Below, piece after piece: positions 11,901 through 24,088 of a stretch of 64,000 nucleotides of DNA. The notes beneath the pieces are model-generated. The model had not been told where the DNA came from and did not search any database. It saw nothing but the letters and a program-made list of their open reading frames with translations. This stretch comes from Perilla frutescens. Lineage: Eukaryota > Streptophyta > Magnoliopsida > Lamiales > Lamiaceae. The position numbers were made by a program, and so were the translations under genes. How positions within the stretch are numbered: the first letter of the stretch is position 1; each line of letters opens with the position of its first letter. The stretch covers positions 46,993,001-47,057,000 of the forward strand of contig BRKX01000009.1 in assembly GCA_026008535.1 (NCBI GenBank), given 5' to 3'.

Positions 11901-11908
11901 ATTATATA
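11901..11908 (-). promoter_or_regulatory. Candidate TATA box of BBE-like gene 1
   Basis: TATATAAT on the minus strand, ending 50 bp upstream of the start codon. A start of transcription about 30 bp downstream would leave a 5' UTR of about 20 bases, short but acceptable. Position and sequence support it; there is no expression evidence. Confidence 0.55.
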
Positions 11909-12165
11909 GGGAAAATTATGCGTATATGGGCAGACACGTTTGATAAAATTCGGATAATAATTTGATAATGCAAAAGTTTCAAGATTTGACCTTGAAAAAT
12001 TCAAAGACAAGTAAGAACTGCAAACGTATTCGACCTCTGACATTAATTAATTTAGTTGATTAATATGTTTAATTTCTTGCATGATCCTTAATTACATGTC
12101 TCTGAATTATGATTTATGAGAGTTTTGTGCTTCAATTCCATGGCTGATGTTTACTATAAATTAAA

Positions 12166-12171
12166 CACGTG
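12166..12171. promoter_or_regulatory. G-box (CACGTG) upstream of BBE-like gene 1
   Basis: A palindromic CACGTG about 316 bp upstream of the start codon. G-boxes bind bHLH and bZIP factors and are common in jasmonate- or light-regulated promoters, which would suit a defence-related BBE-like gene. A single hexamer can occur by chance. Confidence 0.35.
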
Positions 12172-13267
12172 CTCTTTACCACCATTTCAAGATAACTAAT
12201 TTACGTGTGCAAATTGTTAATTGTTCAGTACTCGGGGAATCAAAATATATATAGTCTACAAATCGCACAAAATATATAAGAAAATTGTATGAATGAATTG
12301 TTATATATGCACATCTGTATTCGTACGTTTTATGCAGTACTATGTTGTTGAGGCTGTTTAGCTTCGTTTCTTTTCGATATTTTGCTCAGGGGTTTCTCTT
12401 TTCCTTCGAACTTTTTTTCCATTGGATTTTCTCTAAATGATTTAATTAATGAGGCCCGACTCAGTGTGTTTTCATCTTGTAATTTCTTGGGTTTCTAGGT
12501 TTCTTCTTTTCTTCAATTACTTCTATAAATTTTATTTAGTAGAGTTCCTATACGGTTGGTGAAGGAAGATTACTGCAGGTAAAGTAAGAGGCTAATTAAG
12601 AGCTTGCCGCCTAACTTTCACTAATAGTGATGGTGTTCATTTAAAAATGAATTTATATAAACCAGGGGTTGTTTAAAATTAATAAATGGGATTTTTAGTT
12701 GACTATTTTGATGATGAAATATGCTGCTGGCGTATATACACCAATAATTGAAATTAACGTAATAAAAGAGGGTAAGAGGGTAAGAGAAAGAAAGAAATGT
12801 CAAGAATAAATGAAAACGTTGAAAATAAGAAAAGTCAACTCATGAAAAATAAACACTAAAACAATGTGAAACTAAAGCTTCGCGAGATGATACATTTGAC
12901 TTCAACAGTTTTTTTTTCCCCTAATGAAAAAGGTAATAATCTGAATACGTGATTTAAAAACATATTCAAATTAATTTGGAGGATTCTTTTATATTATATT
13001 TAATGAAACACCCAGTTATAATATATTATTAATATCGGATGAAATCATTTAATACACTTGTGCAACATTCCGTATTAACATATCACATGATTTCATCTGT
13101 ATTAATAGATAAGTGTACGTAGGAGAGGATTCCGTCTGTATTGCTATATCGTATGCACATTTATGGTTTTGATATGAAATTATGTTTCTAACTTGTTCAT
13201 GTTAAGTTTTTAGATTTGTTGATCTATATCTACATTATGCATTTTATGCTACAGTTGGGATACTTAA

Positions 13268-13760
13268 TGTTGGATTTAATCACATAAACATGTAAGTTTA
13301 TTAATCCAAAGTAAATTCCTAATCACGAAATCTATATGTCGAAATCACGGAGATACAAAAATAATTAAACTGAATGTGGAATCATACCTGAATCATAAAT
13401 CCTTAGATCTTTAATTTAATATTGAATTCGATGTTGAATTTTGTTATGGATCTTTCAAACGAAAGGTATCACCGATGTTTTGCTTTCTGTGGAAGGAATA
13501 CAGACTGCAGGAATGAAGTACTGTCGTTTAGGAACCATAACCCTAAATATATATAACTGTTATATCTGTAATTTTCAATTTGATCCCTCAACAAATCAAA
13601 TATCTCTTTATGGCATCTACACAATAATTCCATGATTATCTGATACTTTTAATAGTCCATAATTAAAATTTAGTAGATCACTTTAATTAGACTTACCATA
13701 AAACAACTATACACATTTTGTTTTATATATGTAAGTCTACCGAATGGAAATTTTTCAACA
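13268..13760 (-). repeat. 3' LTR of the copia relic
   Basis: 493 bp, starting TGTTG (minus strand, at 13760) and ending CAACA (at 13268). It is preceded on the minus strand by a purine-rich GTAGGAGAT priming tract. A second copy of this LTR is found in two pieces at 28226-28646 and 44351-44403. The plus-strand ORF 13441-13635 inside it is not a gene. Confidence 0.85.
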
Positions 13761-14009
13761 ATCTCCTACATGGACTACATATATATCCGAATAAATATGC
13801 ATTACCTTATTGAACTCAAACATTGCTATTACTTTAAGGTATCCCGAAAATAATATTGTCCATCAACTGCACTAATATAGGACTAAAGAGGTTTTCATCA
13901 CATTATATGTGTGAATCAACCCATCAGTAATCACACATATCAATACAATTAATGACGGATCAATGCATAGCATGAAAATTATATGCAATGTGATCTTACA
14001 TATCTATTT

Positions 14010-14870
14010 CCAACTGGTCCAACTTTAAACTTTAGTGAGATCAACCATAATCAAAATTGAACAGAGTGTACGAACTGCATACCACAAAATCCGTACGGAA
14101 TTTTTCATAACACAAAAATGTGTTACATAACCGAAGTATAGAACATTTAAACTACACAGACTCTCACTGAACAAAAGAATCCTTAAACAACATAACACCC
14201 ATATGAGCAGTATACTCACAAAGACCTTGGGTGATAATTTATTGATTAACAGGTCCGCTATAAATGAGTATGTCCTTATATGTTCTAAAATAATATGTTC
14301 ACTTTGTAATTTCTTTCACAATTAGGAACTTTGTCAATGTTAATGACTCAATAGAGTTCCTATTGTTATTAGAATATAGACTGTCGAATTATTGTCACAA
14401 TAATCTTTAGTGGTTATTAATAAATCAATAATATGCAACCTAGTGACAATATTTCATAGTTATATTTCATAATTGGATGCTCCACAACATTCTATGCATT
14501 TCACTATCATGATTGAAGTGTTGCAAGTGGCTTCTTAGTATTTATCCATGAAATAGTTTCCCCAACTAGAAAAAAATACATATCCAAAAGTGGATCATTT
14601 ACTTTATTAGCATCCGACAAAATCAGAATTAAACTTATTTATGATCTCCTGATGATCTGATTTTCTTTATGGAGCATTAAATCTTTAATTCTCTATATAT
14701 AATTTAATATCATTATTGCTGCCCTCAGGTGATCCATAATATAATTACTTAAGTATTTGTCTAGCAAACCAACAATAAAAACCAAATCAGGTCTTATAAA
14801 GACCTCTGCTTATATTAGGTTCCCAATATCAGCACTGTATGGAATCTTCTGTATTTTCTTGAACCTTTAA
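14010..14870 (-). pseudogene. Copia RNase H region, broken
   Basis: Minus-strand translation gives RNase H landmarks in order: IPYSADIGNLI, PDLVFIVGLLDKY, SDANK, CGASNYEI, YCDNNSTVYI and a final IADLLINKLSPKVF. Stops and shifts occur throughout. The ORF at 14025-14219 is its C-terminal tail. RNase H would remove RNA from the RNA:DNA hybrid. Confidence 0.75.
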
Positions 14871-15079
14871 CAAATTTAGGGCGTTTTGTTTTTCTTTAAT
14901 TAATGATAACCTTAATTCTTGATGTTCTTAAATTTATCTTTAATTAATGTATCAACTTGAATGGGGTAATTTTCAACATCATCTTTCGAGGTTCCTGATT
15001 TGCTACTTCATCACGTATAAGAATGAGAGCTTAATTAAATTTTCAGGTGCATTAATCAGTCTATAAACTAATTCATTCT

Positions 15080-15450
15080 TAGAGTTGATGTATTTAACCT
15101 TATTTCTCCCACAAATTCAACATCCTCATAGGATATCATAATTCACATCTCAACAAATAAATTCTTAAGTGAGATGAAAAACTTAAAAATCCCTAATTTC
15201 TGTGAATAACCAATAAAATAGTTGCCCTTTTTTTTAGTCCATTTTTTTTTGTTTAGTCTATAAGGCTTAAATATAGTTGGACTGCCCCATATGTAAGTGT
15301 TTAGATTAGATTTTCATTATATCTAAAAATTCAAAAGTGTTTGGCAACCATTTTAGTTGGTATTCTACTTTAATTGATATTTTATTGAGAACTTAGACCG
15401 TAGTCTTTATTGCTTGGAGCATAATTGGTGTACTACCCATGCGATGCATG
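15080..15450 (-). pseudogene. Copia integrase C-terminal region, broken
   Basis: Minus-strand reading contains a degenerate TYIWGSPTIFKPYRLNKKKW-type block, then YFIGYSQKLGIFKF and YEDVEFVGE, the usual landmarks after the copia integrase core. Instead of RT, the reading passes within about 200 bp to RNase H. Frames are heavily interrupted, so boundaries are approximate. Confidence 0.6.
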
Positions 15451-16550
15451 AAATAAAATATTTTGAATAAATTTTGTAATATTGAGTAATTTAAATAGAG
15501 GCGTGTCGAGAAAAAAATGTGGGCGGGAGTCACTCCGCATTGTCTCTACCCTTACATTTCGGTTGGGGATGGGTACGATGCCCTTTGCCCCCCCCCCCCC
15601 CCCCATCTAGATCTCTCATTGAAAATATATATAATACGTACTAAAATATAAATGATCGGATAACTAAAACATTATGATCATAGAATATAAAATCTAAAAG
15701 GTACAAACACCGAAATATTCATATGTACATTCTTCATTGATTATAATTGAAATCATCATTGTCAAATTTCGAATTTTAGGCTAACATTTAATAATCCTTA
15801 TCAATTTTTCACAAAGCTATTAGTTGCGATCATATTCGTCAAGTTCTATCTAAATATGAAGTTCAATTCACGTGTAGGACTTAATTATATTATCAATTAG
15901 ATTTGTTTTAGTTGAATTCACATACTTTGTTGTAAAACTAAAATATATTGACATAAAAAAGTATGAATGTACGTGTATTTTACCATGGCCTTGAGATTGA
16001 AATGAAGTTTCTTATATAAATGATCAAAATAATATATTAGTTGATAGTTCCAACCCTTAATTTTATACGATAATAAATTAATATTTATCTAATAAGTTTT
16101 AGATGATTTTAAATAACTATAAAAGAAATATAAGTTATTGCAATATATATAGAATGGGAAAAAGTTATCAACTTAATAAGTACATTAAGTAGATGAATAA
16201 GTAAGAAACTCGTGGGACGATCAAATACTGTAAAATCTATTAATAACCACAAATTAAATATTCACACTGATGAAGTTTAAGATTTAGAAATACGTCATAT
16301 TGTAGCTTCACATGAATCAAGGCACTAACATGGTGTGGCAAAATATAGAATAAATACAGCATAGAAACTCCCAAATTATATCACAATTTCTTCTTTTATG
16401 CATCAATTTATCATCTTAGTAAGAATGAAATCTAACACATAAGAAAAAAAACAAATAATAATGAGAAAAAATAAAATTCCTGAAATCAAAAGAAAAATAA
16501 AAATAAATTAATAATAACCAACTCGATTAGCAACGATGATATATTGATCA
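15451..16550. other. Unassigned sequence inside the copia relic, with a C17 tract
   Basis: Should correspond to integrase core and protease, but I could not recognise them. An uninterrupted run of 17 C is at 15588-15604, next to a locally G-rich stretch (about 15510-15580). A non-copia insertion may be present. Confidence 0.45.
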
Positions 16551-16559
16551 TTGATAAAA

Positions 16560-17420
16560 CCTTCAAAGGCTTGATATAGTGTATAACCTATAATATCAAA
16601 TATAGAATCTACAATCATAAAAACAATGAGCTTAGATGTTAAACAATAATAAGCTAAACCAACAAGGATGAGGTCTCAAGTTCATTTGAACTAAATTTAA
16701 ATTAACTTCATATCAAATTACCAAAGTAAGAATAATATATTTCTAAACATGTCAACTGTGGTAGTGGGAACAATTCTTCTTTATGTGTCCAATTTTTCAC
16801 AAAAGAAACAGTCCTTAATTAGTTTATTATACTTCTGTCCTTTTTTAGTTGGACCCTTAGCCTCAACATATTACTTTAATAAAATTTCTTTTATTGCCCT
16901 TACTCTTATCTTTCGAAACACAAACCACATTTCTTATTTCAACGTACCTTACCACTTTTGCACACAATATGAAATGAACTCATTAAGAGTACACTTCTCC
17001 TTTTGCAGTTATAAATAATAATTGGCCTTAATTAGCTTAATTGTGAAATAAGAGAAATTAACACTAAATGAACGAGTAAGTCCTCAAATATCTCGATCTT
17101 TAGTGTTCTTAATTAGAAGTAATGTGAGACATCTAAATGATGTACTCCCTTATATTTCCCTTACATATACTTTATTTGCGATGAAGCTCACTCAAAATGC
17201 ACTTGTCTCAACGTTATTGTCTTTAACAAAACACTTTCAATTTCAACAAGGTACTTAAAAAAATCCTTAGTGATTTATCAAAAGTTGTGTATCGAAGGAT
17301 CACCAAAATAACACACTTTAATGAGATCATCAGATGCAATTTGAGTGTCCTATTCTCAAAGTTCTTTTTTTCACATAGGCACCTCGTCAACTTGATTTCA
17401 AGCAATGTGGGTTTTACGTG
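16560..17420 (-). pseudogene. Copia gag and zinc-knuckle region, broken
   Basis: On the minus strand a gag segment with GNIREYI and a following MSHITSN block lies near 17130-17080. A CCHC-like knuckle DCFFCEKLDT is near 16810-16780, with later zinc ligands lost to decay. ORFs 16749-17018 (+) and 17223-17405 (-) are chance openings in this sequence. Gag would coat the element's RNA. Confidence 0.65.
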
Positions 17421-17450
17421 ATGTGCTACATGAAAGAAATAATTGAAAGT

Positions 17451-18074
17451 AGTTCAATTTCAAAACACGTAATAAATTTTACTCATTACTTATAATAATT
17501 TCTAACTAAACCCAATGAAATGTTGGTTTTCTCGAGTTTTACCAATATGTTCTATTTTATATCGTTAACAGTTTAGAAAAGAACCATATTTTGCGAAGGA
17601 GATTGATGAAGTTCGTGTTGAATGGGCAAATTGTGTGCTTGATTATATATGAAAGATCATTTTACAAGGAATTTTTTATTTAGATAAGTGATTGTTTATT
17701 TTTTTTACATGTTGATGTTTAATTATTTATGATGGAATGTTGATTGGCTTAGGACATGATGGTGTTTGAACTTGAATTGATATCGTTTTGTGCTTAGATG
17801 ATGATGACAAGATCGAGAAGCATACACAATTTTTGTAATTGAACATTAAATATGTCATATTAGATCAAAGTACGTGATATTTTTATATAAATTTTGTCTT
17901 CAGACATTATTGTATTTTGGATGATTTTGTATTGAAATCTATTGTATTTTGTAGGCTTAAATATCAAAATATATTACTTTTTGATGGTTAATTAACTTTT
18001 GTATTATGCATGATTTAATGTAATTATTTTATCAATTACTGATTTTACAATTTTTTATTAAAAAATTAAAAATT
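17451..18074. other. Unassigned AT-rich spacer
   Basis: No gene. A plus-strand stretch near 17578-17650 reads EPYFAKEIDEVRVEWANCVL. It could be the end of a transposon-borne ORF belonging to the adjacent CACTA element, but no catalytic motif supports this. Confidence 0.35.
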
Positions 18075-19310
18075 TGAAATACAAAGACAACAAATATTTT
18101 AAAAAAACTGTTGTAAAATTACAAAAAAAAATAAAACCGTTGTGATATTTTTTTTCGACAACAAAAATTTACAACGGTTTTTTTAAAACTATTGTAAATT
18201 TACAACAGTTTTAATAAAGCTATTGTAACTTTACAATGGTTTTAGCTAAAACCGTTGTAAAATCACAACGATTTTAGGAGAACCGTTGTCCAACTACAAC
18301 GGTATTAACTAAAATCGTTGTAAATCAACAACGATTTATTTCATACTGTTGTAACTTTATAACGATTTTAGACTAACTGTTGTTATGTTGCAATGGTCAT
18401 TTTTGTAAACTATTGTCTTCTTATTTATCAAACAACACTAGGAGTGAGCAAAACCTGAACCGTGATCTAAATAACCAACCGAACTGATCACTTTTGGTTG
18501 GTTCGATTCAGTGGCATGCAGCAGCAGTTCAGTGATTGGTGTGGATATTTGTTACCGAAATTATTTCGGTCGGTGGTCGGTGATCAGCCCCAAAATTTTA
18601 GGTTTCACTGAATCGACCGAAATTCCCATTCCTTATGTTTTTATTAAACATATTAGTCTAATACTTAATAACTTAGGCGCATAGACCACTATCTATCCCA
18701 CTGATCACCATAGCAGCAGGCTAATACTTAGATGGATACAACCTATAGCCCCAGTTGTCCATCTATTCTAACAACAGTGTAACACCGTCGACACCCAGTG
18801 ACACAAGTTCTTGTCTTCATGGATCATCCACATTCATTGACTTAATAACACCAGGTAATTGATTCTCGCTTACATGTTTATCATACTTAAGTGGAAAGTT
18901 TAAAATAATTGTGAAATGCTTTTGATCTTCTCGTTTCTTTTCATGATGAGATTGATGTTTCTTTTTATATAGATCTATGAAGAAATAATTTTTTGAATTT
19001 GGATAATCAAACCGAACTGACTAAACACAATCAATTTGTCTTTGCTTCGGTGGTGTCTTAAGATCGGGCGGTGTGAACGAGGTGTTTGATGATGTTCGAT
19101 TATAATATTTTCAGTCAGTTCCTACCCGAACCGATCAATTGCTCAGCCCTAAGCAACACAAGGTAAACATATTTACAATGGTTCTAATAAATGTTGTTAA
19201 TTTACCATTGTCTATGTACGTGTAAAATTTACAATATTGGCTAAGACAACAATTTTCTAACTGCTGACACACCCAGTTAAAAACCGTCGTCTTTATGTTT
19301 TTTTGTAATG
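18075..19310. mobile_element. CACTA-type transposon end with subterminal repeats
   Basis: Many short copies of ACAACGGTTTT and its complement AAAACCGTTGT at 18100-18430, resuming at 19160-19290. Dense inverted subterminal repeats like these are the binding sites of CACTA transposases. A likely degraded right end (TTTTTTTGTAATG) stops at 19310. The left end was not found, so this is a fragment. The array is interrupted by an hAT element at 18439-19151. Confidence 0.65.
18439..19151. mobile_element. Non-autonomous hAT element (713 bp)
   Basis: Ends are TAGGAGTGAGCAA (left) and the complement of TAGGGCTGAGCAA (right), a TIR of about 13 bp. It is flanked by AACAACAC (18431-18438) and AGCAACAC (19152-19159), an 8 bp target-site duplication with one mismatch, as expected for hAT. 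The sides carry GGTTCG/CGAACC motifs. No transposase ORF. Confidence 0.8.
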
Positions 19311-20004
19311 GTGAAAAGAACTTGCATCCGCAAGAGAATGAAATTGTTTGATCCTTATACATAGTCCAGATCTTTACAAGCTATAATGATCAGAAAGTTT
19401 ATTTTCCAATCATTAATCATGGAAATATTGTTGGTAGTAGCATAAACTGAAGTAGCAAACATAATAATTGAACAGAGAACAAAACTAAATCAACTTTTAT
19501 ACTCACATTATCCGTAATAATCAATTATTGAATTCGAATAAGTTGGTAACATCTGGAGGTACCTATCACAATATCAATATCAAGTCTGTGGATATTAATA
19601 TTAACTTGTAAATGGTTACCGCTTTGCAATGATAAAATACTGACAATAAATTCTATCAAACAACAGTCTTTTGCTAGGCCGACATATTGTTTGCATGGAA
19701 AACCTTATAATTGTCAAACATGTGTTTGTGCATTTCGGCCAAGTATTAATTGTTCTATAGCCCGATTAAATACACGTATAGATATACACTTGCACAAACA
19801 TCCAACTTTTTCCGTAAATAAAATATATACAGAGAGGTCATTATGGCGACTTCATGCTTTAATTAATTCACTTCGAATATTAGACTAATCAAATAGGAAC
19901 GTGAGATGTACCAAATAAAATTTGAAATAAATATTAATTGATTCACAATCAATAAACTGTAATTGGGGAATTAGTGCATAAATCTTTAAATTAGTGTTGA
20001 AGCG
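19311..20004. other. Unassigned spacer
   Basis: AT-rich sequence between the CACTA end and the Athila-like LTR. No gene, repeat family or RNA gene recognised. Confidence 0.5.
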
Positions 20005-21361
20005 TGATAAGTCTATTTATTTCATATTTTTATGGGTATTTTATTCGATATAAATGTCATTTCTAGTCTATTTTGAGTTGAAAAGAACCAGGTTTGGGGT
20101 CAAGGGCATTTTAGAGGTCGAGTCTGGCGAAAGAGGCATTTTGCCTAGCACTTCAAGCATAATTCAAGCCATAAAAATCATTTAGAGGTACATGGAACTT
20201 CTTCAGCATTCATCCTACATTCGAGAGGCAGAATGGGCATATCGGAGATGGATGAAACTAACTGTATGATGTCGTACCCACATTGCTCGTGCAGACTAGA
20301 CCATAGGCCTAAAATGGGCACATGCGGGAAATTCAAAATTCAGTTGGAATCAAGCTGGACTGTTAGGAGGCGTGGAAATTAAGAGATAAACTCAATCCCT
20401 AAAAAATTGGAATTTGATCAATGAACTGGATAATCCTTATCCAGTCAGTTGCGATGGGCACGCCAATTTCGGAAGCTAGTTGAAAGCCCTCGCCTATAGG
20501 AAAAATTCAAATTTGAAAATGTATCTAGTTAACTTGTTTATTTTCTGGAAATGTTAGCTTTGGAAGCCGGAAACATTGCTATAATTTTACTTTAGTTCTT
20601 GTTTATTTTTGCACACTGCCAAGGCAGCAAAACAATCCAATAGGCCTTATGCCATTGGGAAGTAGGATTTTCTTATGTTCTCAATGTTGGAGTTAAGTAG
20701 TTTTGCTCGTTTATTTCAGTACGTTTTCATTTTAAATTATGTCTTTTATTTCTGCAATTTTAGTTTTATCTAGCATGGTTAGCTAGATATTTAATTCTAG
20801 TGTGTGAACAATAGAAATTGTTTAAGTAAATCTAGACTCGTGAGGCCAAAATGGGCATATTAATGCATGATAAGTTTCTATCGATTCTTGACCTTGTTCC
20901 ACGTGACTGTATGTCTGAAATACCCAATATGGTGGATCACTCATTAGACATAAAGGCACACCACTATTAATTGAATTGATGAATCATGACCGTTTGTTAA
21001 TTCATATAGTAATAAGAGAATTGATGAAAGGATGATTAAGGAGACGCAGAGACAAATTCGGTCTCCATAACTGGGTGATTTAACATGCACAAAAATCAGT
21101 GTGCCCATGATTGATTAGTTTTATATTTAAACCAAATTCTAGTTCAAATACCGGAACCTTTATTTGATATTTTCTTTAGTGTTCTTTTGTAGATTTAATT
21201 CTCAGTAAAGTGACAACAAACCAAACCCCTTTTTGTGATTGGTTACTCGAAGGGGAAATTACAACATCTCTCTGTGGGATCGACCCGTACTCATGAGCTA
21301 GCTACGTTCGCTGTGGGCACATGAGCATATAAATTTATTTTGAGCATGAAATGACTGCGCA
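20005..21361 (+). repeat. 5' LTR of Athila-like element
   Basis: Starts TGATAAGTC and ends TGCGCA just before the primer-binding site; 1357 bp. The end segment with GGGATCGACCC followed by ACTCATGAGC is a familiar Athila LTR landmark. Boundaries are judged from one LTR only, since the partner is missing. Confidence 0.75.
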
Positions 21362-21440
21362 TTAAAATTGGCACCATTGCTAAGGAGTTTATTTCCAGTG
21401 ATTTTACTTTCCAAGTTGGTGTGCCTAGAAGTTGATGCCC

Positions 21441-23100
21441 ATGAGCTCTTCAGGAGAGAGTCTATTGTATGATCCAGAGATAAAGAAAACCTCAAGGAAA
21501 ATCAAGATAGCAGTGAAGAAGACACGCTGAGCTGCAAGCAGACCTTGTGAGCCCATACCACTACTAGAAAATCAAGTTGATCAAGGAGCCGAAGGGCACG
21601 AGGAGGAAGGACAGTTTGAGAACGGCCACATCAACAACATGGCCACAGCAAATGGAAATGCAGACGAGAATCGGACTCTAAGGTAGTTGGTTTTTCCGAT
21701 CAACATGAATCTACGCTCGATGGGCATTACATTCCCAACTGTGACTCAAAACTGGGATATCCACGCAAACTTTATCCAAATCTTGCCAAAGTTCCACGAA
21801 ATGCCAAGAGAGATCTAAAGAGACGCTTGCAAGATTTTGAGATGGTTTGTCAAACTCAACCATCCAACCACAGATGAGATGAGTATGTGCGGTTGGGCTC
21901 GTTCCCTTTCACTCTTTAGGATAGAGCACAGGACTGGTTGTACACATTGCTAACCGGCGTTGTGACCACATGGAGACAACTTTAGCAGAAGTTTTTGGAG
22001 AAATATTTCCCAGCATCCAGTGTGAAAGAAATGAGAAGAAGGATATGGAGCCTGAAGATAGGAACCGACGAGAGTTTCTATGACTACTAGGAAGATTTCA
22101 GGCAATGCTGGCAAAATTCCCACAACACCAGATTACTAAACACGACTTGATTCAGTATTTTGTTGGAACATTGAGACCACATGAGAGGACGATCGTAAAT
22201 GCCTCATGTGGAGGGTCTATATTGAACAAACAACCTGTTAAAGCATTCAAAATCCTCACGGAAATGGCCGAAGACAACCGAGATTTCAGTGGAGAGGGTA
22301 TACAGGTTGTAGGTAAATCAGATACAGTATTGGACTAGGACATCAGAATTGATAGATTGTGTGACAAACAAAAATATTTTATCCTATGTGAGCATGGTAA
22401 AGAATCCCAGACCCTGTGGAATATGCAAGAGTGTGCTTCATTTCACTGATGAATGCCCCACTCCACTGGACGAAGTGGAAGAAGTGAATGCTATATGTGG
22501 ACAGAATAGGCATTCTTGAAGATATGATCCACATTCCCAGACTTATAACCCTAACTGGAGAGACCATGAAAATTTCAGATAAAGGAGGCCAAAGGATGGG
22601 CATCCGGTACGCCCGTTGTCACCACCAGAAAAGAAGAAGCAAAATTTGGAGGATCTTGTGTTTGCCATGGCTGAGGAGAATAAAAAATTCAAGCAAGAAA
22701 CCCGAGCTGGTTTTTCACATATGAGCAAACAAATTGCTCAACTGGCACAGCCAGTGTACAAGATGGAAGAAAAAAATGGGAAGCTACCTTCCCAAGTTGA
22801 AAACTCAAGAGAACAGGTGAATGCACTGGCTCTAAGGAGTGAAAAAGAGCTTCCAAAGATGGTCAAGCCAATAGAAGAGAAGGACGATGTGCCCTTGGAA
22901 GAAGAAGTGGAAAAAATTCCCATAGAGGACGAGGCACAAGAAGCTGAATAGGATGATCCTATGCCCATTCTGGAAGTCAAGCAGCCTACTAAAGTGTCCA
23001 TTCCAAAGAAATGGAAACCTTCCTTTCCAGGGAGATTGGCACAGAATATAAGAGAAGAGGAAACCAGAGAGATGCTAAAGGTTTTCTGGTAAAGTGGAGA
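21441..23100 (+). pseudogene. Athila-like gag, broken
   Basis: Likely start ATG at 21441 (MSSSGESLLYDPEIKKT). Recognisable pieces include QNWDIHANFIQILPKFHEMP near 21750-21810 and the ORF 22105-22338. A CCHC zinc knuckle, CGICKSVLHFTDEC, is at 22415-22456 with all four ligands kept. A charged stretch at 22616-22951 follows. Many stops and shifts. Gag would form the particle that packages element RNA. Confidence 0.75.
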
Positions 23101-23177
23101 TCAACATTCCACTGATCGAAGCATTCAAATAAGTGATGTGATATGCTCAGTTTCTAAAGGAGCTCTGCACCAGGAAG

Positions 23178-23696
23178 GTGCGTTTCAATGATGATGCAAG
23201 ATTCTTAGTTGGGGAAAATGTATCAGCTGTGATACAATGGAAGTTACCCAAGAAATGTGATGATCCAGGGATGTTCATGATTTCCTACATCATAGAAGAC
23301 AAGAAAGTGAAGAAGACCATGCTAGATTTGGGGGCATCTATCAACGTAATGCCCTTGTCGGTATTCAAAGAATTAAAGATTAGACCTCTGAAGAAAACCC
23401 ATGTGGTCATTCAATTAGCTGACCGATCAAATGTATATCCAGAAGGCCTGATTGAAGATGTGTTAGTCAAGGTGGACGGGCTTATCTGTCCAGCAGATTT
23501 TTATGGGCTTGATATGGGCACAGTGACTTCAAAATCTTCAGTTTTATTGCTGGGAAGGTCTTTCATGAAGACAGCTCGCACTAAGACTGATGTGGACAAG
23601 GGCACACTGACGTATGAGTTTGATGGGGAGAAGGTGATGTTCAATATCTTTGAAGCATTAAAGCACCCCCAGATACAGAGAATTGCAATTTCGTAA
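23178..23696 (+). pseudogene. Athila-like aspartic protease region
   Basis: A 172-residue open segment. The active-site block reads LDLGASINVMPLSVF at about 23323-23370, the usual Athila form with D-L-G-A. GMFMISYIIEDK lies before it and LLLGRSFMKTART after it. It is locally intact but isolated between broken gag and RT. Confidence 0.8.
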
Positions 23697-24088
23697 ATTC
23701 ATTTCATCCTCCGAACCGTTCTACCATATCCATGGTAAGCGATAGAGAACCACTGGAATGGACATTGTAGGATGGACTGACTGACCAGGATGCCCTGGAT
23801 GAGGATGAAGACATTGCAAAGGGAATCATGATGTTGTACTCGTTGGAAGATATGCCATACTGATGTGTGGACTATGGTGTGCCCATTCAAAGAAATGATG
23901 ATAAGATGATGCCTTCTATTATTAAAGCATCCACACTGGAGCTGAAGGCATTACCAAGGCATTTGAAGTATGCATATTTAGGAGATAACGAGACTCTCCC
24001 TGTGATTATTAGTGCGGCTTTGAGTCAAGCTGATGAAGACCGCCTTTTGAAATTGCTAAGACTATACAAGAAGGCATTCAGATAAACG

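Larger units (their letters stand above)
11851..13267. other. Upstream region of BBE-like gene 1
   Basis: AT-rich, with no recognisable gene or transposon end. It should contain the minus-strand promoter, next to 11850. Short ORFs at 11837-12043 and 12621-12803 have no recognisable motif and are judged chance. Confidence 0.6.
13268..17450 (-). mobile_element. Ty1/copia retrotransposon relic lacking RT, minus strand
   Basis: Read on the minus strand, pieces of a copia polyprotein occur in the right order: gag (17420 down to about 16740), integrase C-terminal part (about 15450-15080), RNase H (14870-14010), then a 3' LTR (13760-13268). RT should lie between integrase and RNase H, but only about 200 bp remain there, so it is deleted. 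No 5' LTR was found beyond 17450. All frames are full of stops. Element identity rests on several independent short matches, including YCDNNSTVYI in RNase H and GNIREYI in gag. Confidence 0.8.

Noticed and set aside
13441..13635. Small plus-strand gene
   Set aside because: Lies wholly inside the copia LTR; the copy at 28226-28646 does not keep the frame.
17578..17650. Ulp1-type protease end belonging to a CACTA element
   Set aside because: Only about 20 suggestive residues and no catalytic triad; kept only as a comment in the spacer entry.
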